The notes beneath the pieces were generated by a model that saw nothing but the letters and a program-made list of their open reading frames with translations, was not told the DNA's origin and ran no database searches. A program made the position numbers and the translations under genes. Shown piece after piece: positions 27,996 through 35,346 of a stretch of DNA of 64,000 bases; within the stretch, counting starts at the first letter, position 1; every line of letters starts with the position of its first letter. The stretch comes from Arthrobacter sp. FW306-2-2C-D06B (GTDB taxonomy: Bacteria > Actinomycetota > Actinomycetes > Actinomycetales > Micrococcaceae), in NCBI RefSeq assembly GCF_021789175.1, contig NZ_CP084560.1, positions 4,402,001 to 4,466,000 on the forward strand. The letters are read 5' to 3'.

Positions 27996-28559
27996 TTACT
28001 GCGGTTCGGCGGGATCCGCCGTGGCGTCCTTGAGTTCCCTCCGCGAGATCTCCAAGCCGATCGCGTCGTAGTGCGCCAGCACTACCGGAGAGGCAGACGT
28101 GCCAGGCTGGTCCAGCAGGCCAAAGGCGAAATCACTGGCGGCAAGAAGTTCTTCATCGGAGCACTTGTCCAGCGGTTGGAATCCCGCCGCATCGATCGAG
28201 GCTCCGAATTCGCCGGTGATCTCAATCGATTTCGATCCCGTTGCGGCCCCGAGCGGGAAGCTGGCACGCTTGTCCGTAAATTCCAGGGAAACTCCGGATC
28301 CGCTGACGAGGCCAACTTCCGTGGTTCCGCCGTCGATCGCGTTGAGGTCGTTGCGGAGTCCCGCCAGGGCTTGAGATTCCACCAGCGAGGCGCGGGAAAA
28401 GCCCACTCTGATGTGGGAGGTGACGCCCATTCGCCGAATCCGGCGAACGATGTGAACGAGCGCGGGCCTCGAATCTTGATTCAAGCTCCCCCGCACGTCG
28501 ATTTCGACTGCGTCGGTGGAAACATCGAATTTTACGACGGCGTGCAATCTGCGGTCCAT
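27996..28559 (-). CDS. STAS-like hypothetical protein
   Basis: The 187-residue soluble protein has an N-terminal segment (KFDVSTDAVEIDVRGSLNQDSRPALVHIVRRI) with the strand-helix pattern of STAS or anti-sigma-antagonist domains. A second segment (VVLAHYDAIGLEISRREL) resembles short helical domains seen with ANTAR/GAF regulators. I do not assign a function. It reads in the same direction as the GAF-ANTAR gene at 30030, from which the insertion sequence separates it. Confidence 0.65.
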   Translation of the reverse strand: MDRRLHAVVKFDVSTDAVEIDVRGSLNQDSRPALVHIVRRIRRMGVTSHIRVGFSRASLVESQALAGLRNDLNAIDGGTTEVGLVSGSGVSLEFTDKRASFPLGAATGSKSIEITGEFGASIDAAGFQPLDKCSDEELLAASDFAFGLLDQPGTSASPVVLAHYDAIGLEISRRELKDATADPAEPQ

Positions 28560-28643
28560 AGGTACTCCAAAGAAGGGTGTCTATGGCCGACGGCTCAACC
28601 TCAAAAAGCGTAGCCTCTGGACGCCTCGTTGTACACCCCGCGC

Positions 28644-28700
28644 GTTGACTCATAAAAAACCTCCGCGTAGCCGCATACGTTGCCTCATGGGAAAGGGTCC
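28644..28700 (+). repeat. Left inverted end of the insertion sequence
   Basis: It contains a terminal GTTGACTCA and, about 34 bp further in, CGTTGCCTCATG. The complement of the right end has the same two motifs and CCTCCG at the same spacing. Confidence 0.8.
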
Positions 28701-28730
28701 GGGAAGGGTGGCCGCGGAGATCCTTGAGGG

Positions 28731-29984
28731 ATGGGATTGACGATGGGTGAACGCAAAGCCGTGACGAAGCACCTGGCCGAGTCCTACCGGGCCGGTGACC
28801 GGGCCAGGAAGGGGCGGATCCTGGATGAGCTTGTCGAGCTGACCGGCTGGCACCGGGACCATGCCCGGGCGGTTTTGCGGCATGCGCTCGATCCGCCGCG
28901 GCCACGGCCCGTCAGGCCGGGACGCGCCCCGGTGTATGGGGCCGACCTGCAGGACGGTCTCGTGCTGTGCTGGGCGGTGCTACGGGGCCCTGCGGGCAAG
29001 CTGCTGGCCCCCATGCTGCCGGATCTCGTGCCGATGCTGCGGGCAGAGAAGGTCCTGGACATTACCGACGGGCAGGCAGCGATGCTCGCCCGCATGAGTG
29101 CGGCGACCATTGACCGCCGGCTGGCCGGTCAGCGGGCGAAGCTCCTGCCGCATGGCCGGTCCCATACCAAGCCCGGATCTTTGCTGAAGTCCCAGATCCC
29201 GATCCGCACCTGGGCCCAGTGGGACAGCGCTGTGCCGGGTTTCGTCGAGATCGATCTGGTCGGCCACGAGGGCGGCGCCGCGTCCGGGCAGTACTGCTTC
29301 ACCCTCACGGTCACCGATATCGCTACCGGGTGGACGGTGAACCGGTCCGTGCCGAACAAGGCACAGAAGCACGTCTTCGCGGCCCTGCGGCACGTCCTGG
29401 CGGTCTTCCCGTTTCCCGTCATCGGCATCGATTCGGACAACGGCAGTGAGTTCATCAACAACGAACTCTTCGAGTTCTGCCTCGAGCACCGCATCACCTT
29501 CACCCGGTCGCGCCCGAGCAACAAGAACGACGGCGCCCACGTCGAACAGAAGAACTGGTCCCGGGTCCGTGAGCTTGTCGGCTACCTGCGCTATGACACC
29601 GCCGCGGAACTGGAGCTGCTCAACGAGATCTGGGAGCTGGACCGGATCTTCACCAACTACCTGCTGCCCCAGCAAAAGCTCATCGCCAAGGTCCGCCACG
29701 GAGCCAAGGTCAGCAAAACCCACGACCGGGCGGCGACCCCGCACAGGCGCGCCGTAGCAGACCCCGCCGTGGCACGGATGCCCGTGATCCGCATGAACGC
29801 CCAATACAAGAAGATCAGGCCGGCCGCGCTCTCACGGCAGATACTGGCCCTCACCGGCCAGCTTGAAACCATCGCCACCGCCAAACAACCGGCACCGATC
29901 AAACCCGCTGTGAACGAACGATGGAACCACACCAGCCGGAGGTTTTCACATGAGGCAACGAATCAACCTTCCCGGAGGTATTGA
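28731..29984 (+). CDS. Integrase-core transposase
   Basis: The 417-residue transposase has an N-terminal helical DNA-binding region (residues 1-60) and an integrase-core domain. Its DDE residues are visible in FVEIDLVGH (D), IGIDSDNGSEF (D) and NDGAHVEQKNW (E). The C-terminal 60 residues are basic. It catalyses cut or copy of the surrounding element. The IS family is not certain. The fold is IS3/IS481-like, but the N-terminus is different. ATG 28731 is used; 28743 is an alternative. The 3' end runs into the right inverted repeat. Confidence 0.9.
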   Translation: MGLTMGERKAVTKHLAESYRAGDRARKGRILDELVELTGWHRDHARAVLRHALDPPRPRPVRPGRAPVYGADLQDGLVLCWAVLRGPAGKLLAPMLPDLVPMLRAEKVLDITDGQAAMLARMSAATIDRRLAGQRAKLLPHGRSHTKPGSLLKSQIPIRTWAQWDSAVPGFVEIDLVGHEGGAASGQYCFTLTVTDIATGWTVNRSVPNKAQKHVFAALRHVLAVFPFPVIGIDSDNGSEFINNELFEFCLEHRITFTRSRPSNKNDGAHVEQKNWSRVRELVGYLRYDTAAELELLNEIWELDRIFTNYLLPQQKLIAKVRHGAKVSKTHDRAATPHRRAVADPAVARMPVIRMNAQYKKIRPAALSRQILALTGQLETIATAKQPAPIKPAVNERWNHTSRRFSHEATNQPSRRY

Positions 29985-29995
29985 CGTGAGGCAAC
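29938..29995 (-). repeat. Right inverted end of the insertion sequence
   Basis: Read on the minus strand it begins GTTGCCTCA, then CCTCCG, then CGTTGCCTCATG, matching the left end. It overlaps the last transposase codons. Confidence 0.8.
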
Positions 29996-30029
29996 AGGCC
30001 CCGCTAGTTGCCCCGCAGCCGGGCCGGAC

Positions 30030-30824
30030 TCACCCGGCCCGGCTTCGGCCCGGCTGCTGGACCGGCTGCTGAACCGGCTGCTGGACCGGCTCTTCGAAGT
30101 GGGTCAGGGTGCCCGCTGTATCGACGGAATCCACCACGGACTTGGCGATATCGCGCAATTTCACGTTGCGGTTACTCGAGGCCTCCGTCAGGATCCGGAC
30201 CGCGTCCTCCTGGCTGCAGCGGCTCTGTGCCATGACAACTCCCACGGCAATGTCGATAATCGTGCGGGACTCCATTGCCGCCCGGAGATTGTTGGCGCTG
30301 TCCTTATGAACAGCGAACCTCACGGCAAGTCGCAAGGCCTGCGATACCTCGCGGGTATAGCCCCTGGCCCGGTCCGCGGCCCTTTCGTTGAACTTGTATG
30401 GGGCATCGGAGTACAGATTGAGGGCCGCCTTGGCCTCGCCCTCAAGGTTGAATGGCAAGGAGAGGACTGATCTCAGGCCGTACGATGCAACGGCAGTCGC
30501 GTAGTCGGGGCCCCAGCGGTTCTCCTCCAGGAGATCCGGAACGTAGACTTCCCGCTCCTCCTTGGCGGCCGTCAGGCATGGTCCTTGGGCCAAGGAATAC
30601 TGGATCTCGTCCACTTCACGGGCCACATCACTGCTCCACCCAATCGTGAGTGCCTTCCGCTCGCGCAGAAGCGTGATCCCACAGAGCGCATCATCGCCGT
30701 CGCCCGCCATTTGGTGGGCAGAAAACCGTGCCAGTTCGTTGAGGAACTCCTCAAAATCGGCACTTTCCAGGATCAGGTTCTGGATTTGGTCATTAGTGGT
30801 CGGGGCGGAATCTGCAGGGAGCAT
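30030..30824 (-). CDS. GAF-ANTAR regulator
   Basis: The 264-residue protein has a GAF sensor domain (about residues 10-150; SYGLRSVLSLPFNLEGEAKAALNLYS is typical). A C-terminal ANTAR RNA-binding domain follows (about 165-225; AMESRTIIDIAVGVVMAQSRCSQEDAVRIL). It probably senses a small molecule and acts by transcription antitermination. I prefer ATG 30824 with GGAG 8 nt upstream. The frame is open to 30932. The tail contains three PVQQ repeats encoded by a 12-bp tandem repeat, 34 bp from the insertion sequence end. Confidence 0.87.
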   Translation of the reverse strand: MLPADSAPTTNDQIQNLILESADFEEFLNELARFSAHQMAGDGDDALCGITLLRERKALTIGWSSDVAREVDEIQYSLAQGPCLTAAKEEREVYVPDLLEENRWGPDYATAVASYGLRSVLSLPFNLEGEAKAALNLYSDAPYKFNERAADRARGYTREVSQALRLAVRFAVHKDSANNLRAAMESRTIIDIAVGVVMAQSRCSQEDAVRILTEASSNRNVKLRDIAKSVVDSVDTAGTLTHFEEPVQQPVQQPVQQPGRSRAG

Positions 30825-30971
30825 GGCGCGTTCTCCAGGTGAATATGCTGACGGGGGCATGTGGAAATAATAAGTCCCTTCCGTACACCGTCCCACACCG
30901 CGGCCCAATAGGATACGACTAGTTGAAACCAAGACTTGTCAGGCACCGGAGCCGTCGCGCTTAGCGCCGTG

Positions 30972-32024
30972 TCAGCGTCGCGCGCGCTCCGCCAGGACCC
31001 GGGACCATGCCGCTGGCGCCAATACCACCGCGACGCCGACGGCGGCCCCGATCACCGTCTCCACGATGCGGTCCCGCAGCAAGAGCCCCGGCGGGACGTT
31101 GGCAACCAGCAGAGTGGAAATGAGCGCCAGCGGCGTGACGAAGATCTGCGCCACAAGATATTGGCGCGCAATGAAGAGCTCGGCCCCGAACTGGCATGCG
31201 GCAATCACCAACACCATTTGCCAGGGCGCCGGGCCCAGCCAGAGGATTCCGGCCAACACCAGCAACCCGAGCAGGGTCCCAACGATCCTCTGGATTCCGC
31301 GTTGCACCCGATGGCGGGTACTGCGCCCCACCAAGGGAACCACCGCCGCCACCATGGCCCAATAGCCGTGTCCGAACCCGAGCCATTGCCCAGCCAAGGT
31401 AGCAAGCGTTCCGGCCAGCCCGGCGGCCACGAAGTAGCCCAGGCCTTCCAGCCAGGCAGCCCGGACTTCCTGGGGAAGCAACCGCTCCGCCGGCGGTCGC
31501 TTCCAGGGCGTCCGGTGGCTCGGAACCACCCGCGCCGACATTCCGATCAACAACGCCAACACAACGGTCAAAACGGCGGAGAACATCCCTTCCCAGAGCG
31601 GCGGCTGCTGAGGCACGGAGGCGATCGCGGCGAAAGCGAAAATATGGAAGAGGGACCCTGCCGGGCGAAGTCGCCACAGCGCAGTCACCACGGAACAAAG
31701 CGCGGCGACCAAGGTGGTGCCAAGCGTGAGGATCCACACGTACACGTCCGAGCCCTGCCCCACCCTGCCCGTCAGGGTGGCGAGCAGGATGATGCCCAGC
31801 AGCAGCGAACCGGCCCGGAGTTGGCTTCGAAAACGGAGGCTGTGGGGCTCGTTGCGGCCATAAATGTTGGTGAATGCGGCAAAGCTGGCGAAAACCACAA
31901 GGTCCAGCCGTCCGAACAGTACGAGGGTGATCAATGGCAGGAAGACGCCCACCGCGCAGCGCACAGCCGGATGATGGTCCTTGTTGCCGGGACCGATCCT
32001 GAACATCTCTGCCAGGGCGTTCAA
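30972..32024 (-). CDS. FUSC-family aromatic-acid exporter-like membrane protein
   Basis: The 350-residue protein has two sets of transmembrane helices separated by a soluble stretch around residues 150-190. The C-terminal FUSC domain contains RQYLVAQIFVTPLALISTLLV, characteristic of AaeB-like p-hydroxybenzoate exporters and their relatives. It may relieve aromatic-acid stress. A site close to the pobA palindrome lies 120 nt upstream. That supports joint control with 4-hydroxybenzoate metabolism. Confidence 0.85.
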   Translation of the reverse strand: MNALAEMFRIGPGNKDHHPAVRCAVGVFLPLITLVLFGRLDLVVFASFAAFTNIYGRNEPHSLRFRSQLRAGSLLLGIILLATLTGRVGQGSDVYVWILTLGTTLVAALCSVVTALWRLRPAGSLFHIFAFAAIASVPQQPPLWEGMFSAVLTVVLALLIGMSARVVPSHRTPWKRPPAERLLPQEVRAAWLEGLGYFVAAGLAGTLATLAGQWLGFGHGYWAMVAAVVPLVGRSTRHRVQRGIQRIVGTLLGLLVLAGILWLGPAPWQMVLVIAACQFGAELFIARQYLVAQIFVTPLALISTLLVANVPPGLLLRDRIVETVIGAAVGVAVVLAPAAWSRVLAERARR

Positions 32025-32143
32025 TGGATTGCCTGCCTCGCTTGCTTCTCTCGAGCACTGTACTGCTCAACTAATACTGCACGACGGCGGCACTGGCATC
32101 CGCTACGAGCTTACGTCGGGCGGCTTCAGGCAATCCGATCAGC

Positions 32144-32158
32144 TTCCGTTGAATGGTA
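32144..32158. promoter_or_regulatory. IclR-type site upstream of the FUSC gene
   Basis: TTCCGTTGAATGGTA is a mixture of the sites at 27157 and 27972 and keeps the TTCCxTTGAAxGG core. It lies in the 255-bp divergent region between the FUSC gene and mscL. The rest of 32025-32279 holds no gene I trust. Confidence 0.6.
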
Positions 32159-32279
32159 GGTCCTGCGTGGGAGTATGACGCCTCGACACCTTCGATTGAT
32201 AGTCTCGTGTCGGTTGTTACCGGCCGGCCGGGCCTCGCTCCGGCCACATCACCCGCACCCGTTCACCGGAGGAAATTCC

Positions 32280-32711
32280 ATGCTTAAAGGTTTCAAGGAC
32301 TTCGTTCTTCGCGGCAACATTATCGAGCTGTCCATCGCCGTGGTCATCGGCACCGCGTTCACAGCCCTGGTCGCAGCGTTCACCACCAACATCATCAATC
32401 CGGTCATCGCAGCCGCCGGCGGAGTCAACGCCCAGGGCCTGGGCTTCTCCATCTGGCCCGACAACGCGAAGACGTTCGTCAATTTCGGTGCCGTCATCAC
32501 AGCGTTCGTGACCTTCCTGATCACGGCCGCCGTGGTGTACTTCATCTTCGTTGCGCCCATGAACAAGATCAACGAACTGACCAAGCGCCGCGCCTCCATT
32601 GAAGAGCCTGAGGACGAACCGCTGCCGGCTGACACCGCCCTGCTTGTTGAAATCCGCGACCTCCTGACCGATCTCGCCGCCGCCAACAAGAGCAACGAGA
32701 ACGCCCGCTAG
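32280..32711 (+). CDS. mscL: Large-conductance mechanosensitive channel
   Basis: The 143-residue protein starts MLKGFKDFVLRGNIIELSIAVVIG, the MscL pore-helix signature. It has two transmembrane helices (about 15-40 and 70-95) and a C-terminal helix bundle. It opens a non-selective pore on hypo-osmotic shock. GGAGG lies 7-11 nt upstream of ATG 32280. A strong hairpin follows at 32725. Confidence 0.97.
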   Translation: MLKGFKDFVLRGNIIELSIAVVIGTAFTALVAAFTTNIINPVIAAAGGVNAQGLGFSIWPDNAKTFVNFGAVITAFVTFLITAAVVYFIFVAPMNKINELTKRRASIEEPEDEPLPADTALLVEIRDLLTDLAAANKSNENAR

Positions 32712-32724
32712 GTTTGTGCATTAC

Positions 32725-32761
32725 GGCCAGTTCGGCGCATCCGGTCGGCGCCGAACTGGCC
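32725..32761 (+). terminator. Hairpin terminator after mscL
   Basis: GGCCAGTTCGGCGC and its exact complement form a 14-bp stem with a 9-nt loop. There is no T run, as is common in high-GC actinobacteria. Confidence 0.8.
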
Positions 32762-32833
32762 CCCATCAGTGCTGACTGAGATCGTGACGCAGGCGCAATC
32801 CGCCTGAAACAGGGCTCGGGCACGATTAGTGCC

Positions 32834-33697
32834 ATGAAGCCGAACAAGAGGACTTCCGCTACATCCGAGCTCTCCTGCGAAGTGTGCGGCCAGATGCCCG
32901 AGGCTCCGAAGGCCCGGGTCACCGTGGCCCAAATTGCTGTGATGTTGCCCATCGAACTTCTTGTCCACGCCATTGTGGTTGAAACGCAACTGCCTTACCT
33001 GGCCAAGGTGCTCCTCCTGACGGTGACCGCAACCGTCCTGGTCATTTGGGTCGCAGAGCCCTCCGCGGCCAGGATTCTGCGGCGCTGGATCCACGCGCCT
33101 GCCCTCCGCCACCGTAGGAAGCTCCATTCGGCCCCGGCTCTTTGGCGGGCGAGGACCATACTCCGCGACCAGCCGGGATCGCTCCAACGCATCACCCAAT
33201 CGCTGGCGCGGAGCGACATCAATATCCTCAGCATCCATGTCCACCCGATGGACGGAGCCGTCATGGACGAATTCGTACTTTCGGCTCCGGGCCACCTCGG
33301 CGAGCAAGAGCTACTGACAGCGCTCGACGACGGCGGCGGCCGGGATTCGCACGTGTGGCCTACCACTGCACTCGCCATGGCGGACGGCCAGACCAAGGCC
33401 TTGAGCCTGGCTGCCCGGATCGCCCACAACCCGCAAGAACTACCGCTGGCGGTTGCGGAACTCCTTTCGGCGAAAATCGTCATCCCGGAACCCGAAGGTC
33501 AGGCCGTCAAGGCGGGCGCCGCCGTCGGGCCCTCCACGACGCTGCTCAAGATCCCCACCGCCTGGCACGGCCCGCTCCTGTTCTCCAGGCCGGGCGAGCC
33601 TTTCACGCCGGCGGAATCAGCGCGCGCACATCGGCTTGCCGAGCTCGCGGAAATCCTGGCGCACACCCGGAGCGCCAAATCCAAGGGCCGGGACTAA
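32834..33697 (+). CDS. ACT-domain membrane-anchored protein
   Basis: The 287-residue protein has an N-terminal C-x-x-C (CEVCGQ, residues 15-20), two hydrophobic helices (about 29-50 and 55-75) and a cytoplasmic ACT domain (about 108-165; LRDQPGSLQRITQSLARSDINIL). The C-terminal part ends in a possible GNAT-like or sensor segment. ACT domains bind amino acids. The role of this anchored version is unknown. It stands alone after the mscL terminator and is followed 29 nt later by a small gene. Confidence 0.75.
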   Translation: MKPNKRTSATSELSCEVCGQMPEAPKARVTVAQIAVMLPIELLVHAIVVETQLPYLAKVLLLTVTATVLVIWVAEPSAARILRRWIHAPALRHRRKLHSAPALWRARTILRDQPGSLQRITQSLARSDINILSIHVHPMDGAVMDEFVLSAPGHLGEQELLTALDDGGGRDSHVWPTTALAMADGQTKALSLAARIAHNPQELPLAVAELLSAKIVIPEPEGQAVKAGAAVGPSTTLLKIPTAWHGPLLFSRPGEPFTPAESARAHRLAELAEILAHTRSAKSKGRD

Positions 33698-33726
33698 CCG
33701 GGCGACAACTGGAAGGTGGTGGCGGG

Positions 33727-33981
33727 GTGAGCGCCATGGACATGAGAGAGCCGGATGCTCCGGAGGTATCCGTTCCCGGGCAGCCCAGCGCCGAGGCGGT
33801 GGCCACGAGCCGGGAGCCCCAGCACTGGGGCCGTGCCATGGCCGTTGCCATCGGCAAACTCGGGGACCAGCTGGCGTTGAAGGATGGGCATGAGGCCCTG
33901 ATGGGCCGGGAGCTGCGGCTCCTCATCACTACGGATCCGGACGGCGCACGCATCTCGATGTGGTGTTTGCCGGAGGAGTAG
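33727..33981 (+). CDS. Small hypothetical protein (84 aa)
   Basis: This soluble protein contains HWGRAMAVAIGKLGDQLALKDGHEALMGRELRLLITTDPDGARISMWCLPEE, in which the last half is strand-rich and looks conserved. GTG 33727 is the first start. ATG 33736 and 33742 are alternatives, with purine-rich sequence upstream. Codon use matches the neighbours, and the gene sits between the ACT protein and proline dehydrogenase on the same strand. Function unknown. Confidence 0.55.
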   Translation: MSAMDMREPDAPEVSVPGQPSAEAVATSREPQHWGRAMAVAIGKLGDQLALKDGHEALMGRELRLLITTDPDGARISMWCLPEE

Positions 33982-34052
33982 CGAGGACGTCCGGATTTCG
34001 TATCGTGAACGCGACTCCGGTGCCCATAAACACCGCAGGTACAGTTTGTCGG

Positions 34053-35000
34053 GTGACTACGAAGATTGATCTCGAGCGTGCCGCCAATACCCTGCGGGCG
34101 TGGGCGTTGGATGAAGACCTGAAGCAGCGTGTCATGTCCACACCAGCCTTGGCGACGATGGCTTCGCGCGTGGCAAGGCGATACTCGGCCGGGGACACTG
34201 CAGCCGACGCCATCGATGTAGCGGCAGCGGCGGTGGCCCGCGGGCATGCCGCGAGTATCGAATACGCGGGTGAGAGCGTGCGCAACGCCGGCCTCGCACG
34301 CTCGGAAGCCGGGGTGTTCCTTGAGTTGGCCGCCGCCCTCGGGAAAACCGGTCTGCCGAGCACCATCTCTTTTGATCTGTCCCACCTCGGCGCCCTCGTG
34401 GACCCTGAGCTGGCGCTCGACCATGTGCGTCAGCTCGCCGCGATAACGGAACCGTTCGGAACGGGGCTGATGATCTCGGCAGAAGGTTCGGATCGGACCG
34501 ATCTGGTCCTGGACCTGTACGACGAACTCGCGGTCGAGATCCCCCGCGTCGGCATCACACTCCAAGCCCGCCTGCATCGCACTGCCGGAGACCTCAAGCG
34601 GGTCCTTCGCCACCCCGGTACCGTTCGGCTGGTCAAAGGCGCGTTCCTTGAACCCCAGTCCGTCGCCTACCCTCGCAACAGCGTCGAATTGACTAACGCC
34701 TACCTCGACCTGGCGAGCCGGCTCATCCTCTCCGGCCACCCGCTTTCCCTTGCGACGCACGACGACGAGCTCGTCAACACGCTCATAACCAGGCACGGCG
34801 AGGCGCTGAAGACCGATGCGATCGAATTCGAGATGCTCCTCGGACTGGGGACCGATCTTCTCGACCGGCTCCACAGGGACGGCTTCAGGACGCGCGAGTA
34901 CGTCATCTTCGGTGGCGAGTGGTGGTTGTACGTCCTCAACCGCATCGCGGAACATCCCGAACGGGCGCTGACGGCTCTCGCCGACCTCAACCCGAGTTAA
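34053..35000 (+). CDS. Proline dehydrogenase family protein
   Basis: The 315-residue FAD-dependent TIM barrel oxidises proline to pyrroline-5-carboxylate in membrane-linked proline breakdown. Signature pieces are RLVKGAFLEPQSVAY (conserved Lys), LSLATHDDELV and FEMLLGL. Start GTG 34053 has no Shine-Dalgarno. TACAGT at 34040-34045 ends 7 nt before it, an arrangement seen in leaderless actinobacterial genes. The usual partner P5C dehydrogenase is not in the window. Confidence 0.88.
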   Translation: MTTKIDLERAANTLRAWALDEDLKQRVMSTPALATMASRVARRYSAGDTAADAIDVAAAAVARGHAASIEYAGESVRNAGLARSEAGVFLELAAALGKTGLPSTISFDLSHLGALVDPELALDHVRQLAAITEPFGTGLMISAEGSDRTDLVLDLYDELAVEIPRVGITLQARLHRTAGDLKRVLRHPGTVRLVKGAFLEPQSVAYPRNSVELTNAYLDLASRLILSGHPLSLATHDDELVNTLITRHGEALKTDAIEFEMLLGLGTDLLDRLHRDGFRTREYVIFGGEWWLYVLNRIAEHPERALTALADLNPS

Positions 35001-35027
35001 GGATTCCCGGGTCCTGTAGCCAGTTGC

Positions 35028-35050
35028 GCGTCGGTATCCCATACCGGCGC
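35028..35050 (+). terminator. Hairpin after the proline dehydrogenase gene
   Basis: GCGTCGGTAT and ATACCGGCGC pair with one mismatch around a CCC loop, 28 nt after the stop. It probably ends the transcript. The perfect core CGGTAT-CCC-ATACCG could alternatively be protein-bound. Confidence 0.5.
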
Positions 35051-35132
35051 CGATTCGGACGCCAATGCCTACAAGTAAAGAAACTTCACCCCTCGGTCAC
35101 ATTCTGTTTCTTCGCTTTGTATACCAAAAGTC

Positions 35133-35161
35133 TTGACAGTGCGCCGGGTCACATCTATTTT
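35133..35161 (+). promoter_or_regulatory. Sigma-70-type promoter of the hydantoinase-type operon
   Basis: TTGACA (35133-35138) and TATTTT (35156-35161) are separated by exactly 17 bp. This is one of the best promoter matches in the window. It lies in the 346-bp gap 35001-35346, which otherwise holds only the hairpin at 35028 and the operators, and gives a leader of about 180 nt. Confidence 0.75.
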
Positions 35162-35165
35162 TGAT

Positions 35166-35194
35166 TTTGGGATCCCAAAGCGGGATCCCAAAAC
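35166..35194. promoter_or_regulatory. Double GGGATCCCAAA operator at the transcription start
   Basis: TTTGGGATCCCAAA (35166-35179) is a perfect 14-bp palindrome, and GGGATCCCAAA is repeated 13 bp later at 35182-35192. A weaker relative, TTTGTATACCAAAAG, lies upstream of the -35 at about 35116-35130. These fit a dimeric GntR/FCD repressor such as the one encoded two genes down. Confidence 0.7.
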
Positions 35195-35346
35195 GGGCCC
35201 AACGAACCGGCAGCGTCCCTCCTCCCAGAAAGAGGACCGGGCCGCGACTGCTGCCGCCGACGCGAGTCCAGCTGCCGCGGCAACCCGCACCCGGCACAAC
35301 AATTCAAGACTTTCCCCGCTCCTCAAACTCCCCTGAAGGAGAAACT

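Larger units (their letters stand above)
28644..29995 (+). mobile_element. Insertion sequence with bipartite inverted ends
   Basis: The element is about 1.35 kb. It runs from GTTGACTCA (28644) to TGAGGCAAC (ending 29995) and encloses one transposase gene. The ends match over about 57 bp: GTTG-x-CTCA, CCTCCG, then CGTTGCCTCATG-x-GAAA at equal spacing. I found no convincing target duplication. It appears intact and sits between two minus-strand genes that may once have been one operon. Confidence 0.85.

Noticed and set aside
28637..30003. CCCCGC on both sides of the insertion sequence as a target duplication
   Set aside because: The copies are at different distances from the inverted ends and would give unequal termini, so chance in GC-rich DNA is more likely.
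30936..32159. 407-codon plus-strand open frame opposite the FUSC gene
   Set aside because: Composition is typical of antisense frames in high-GC DNA, and the FUSC protein is clearly coded on the other strand.
32071..32247. 58-codon minus-strand frame ending LIGLPEAARRKLVADASAAVVQY
   Set aside because: The end looks protein-like, but the GTG start lacks a ribosome site and the frame spans the IclR-type site and probable promoters of mscL and the FUSC gene. Not reported as a gene.
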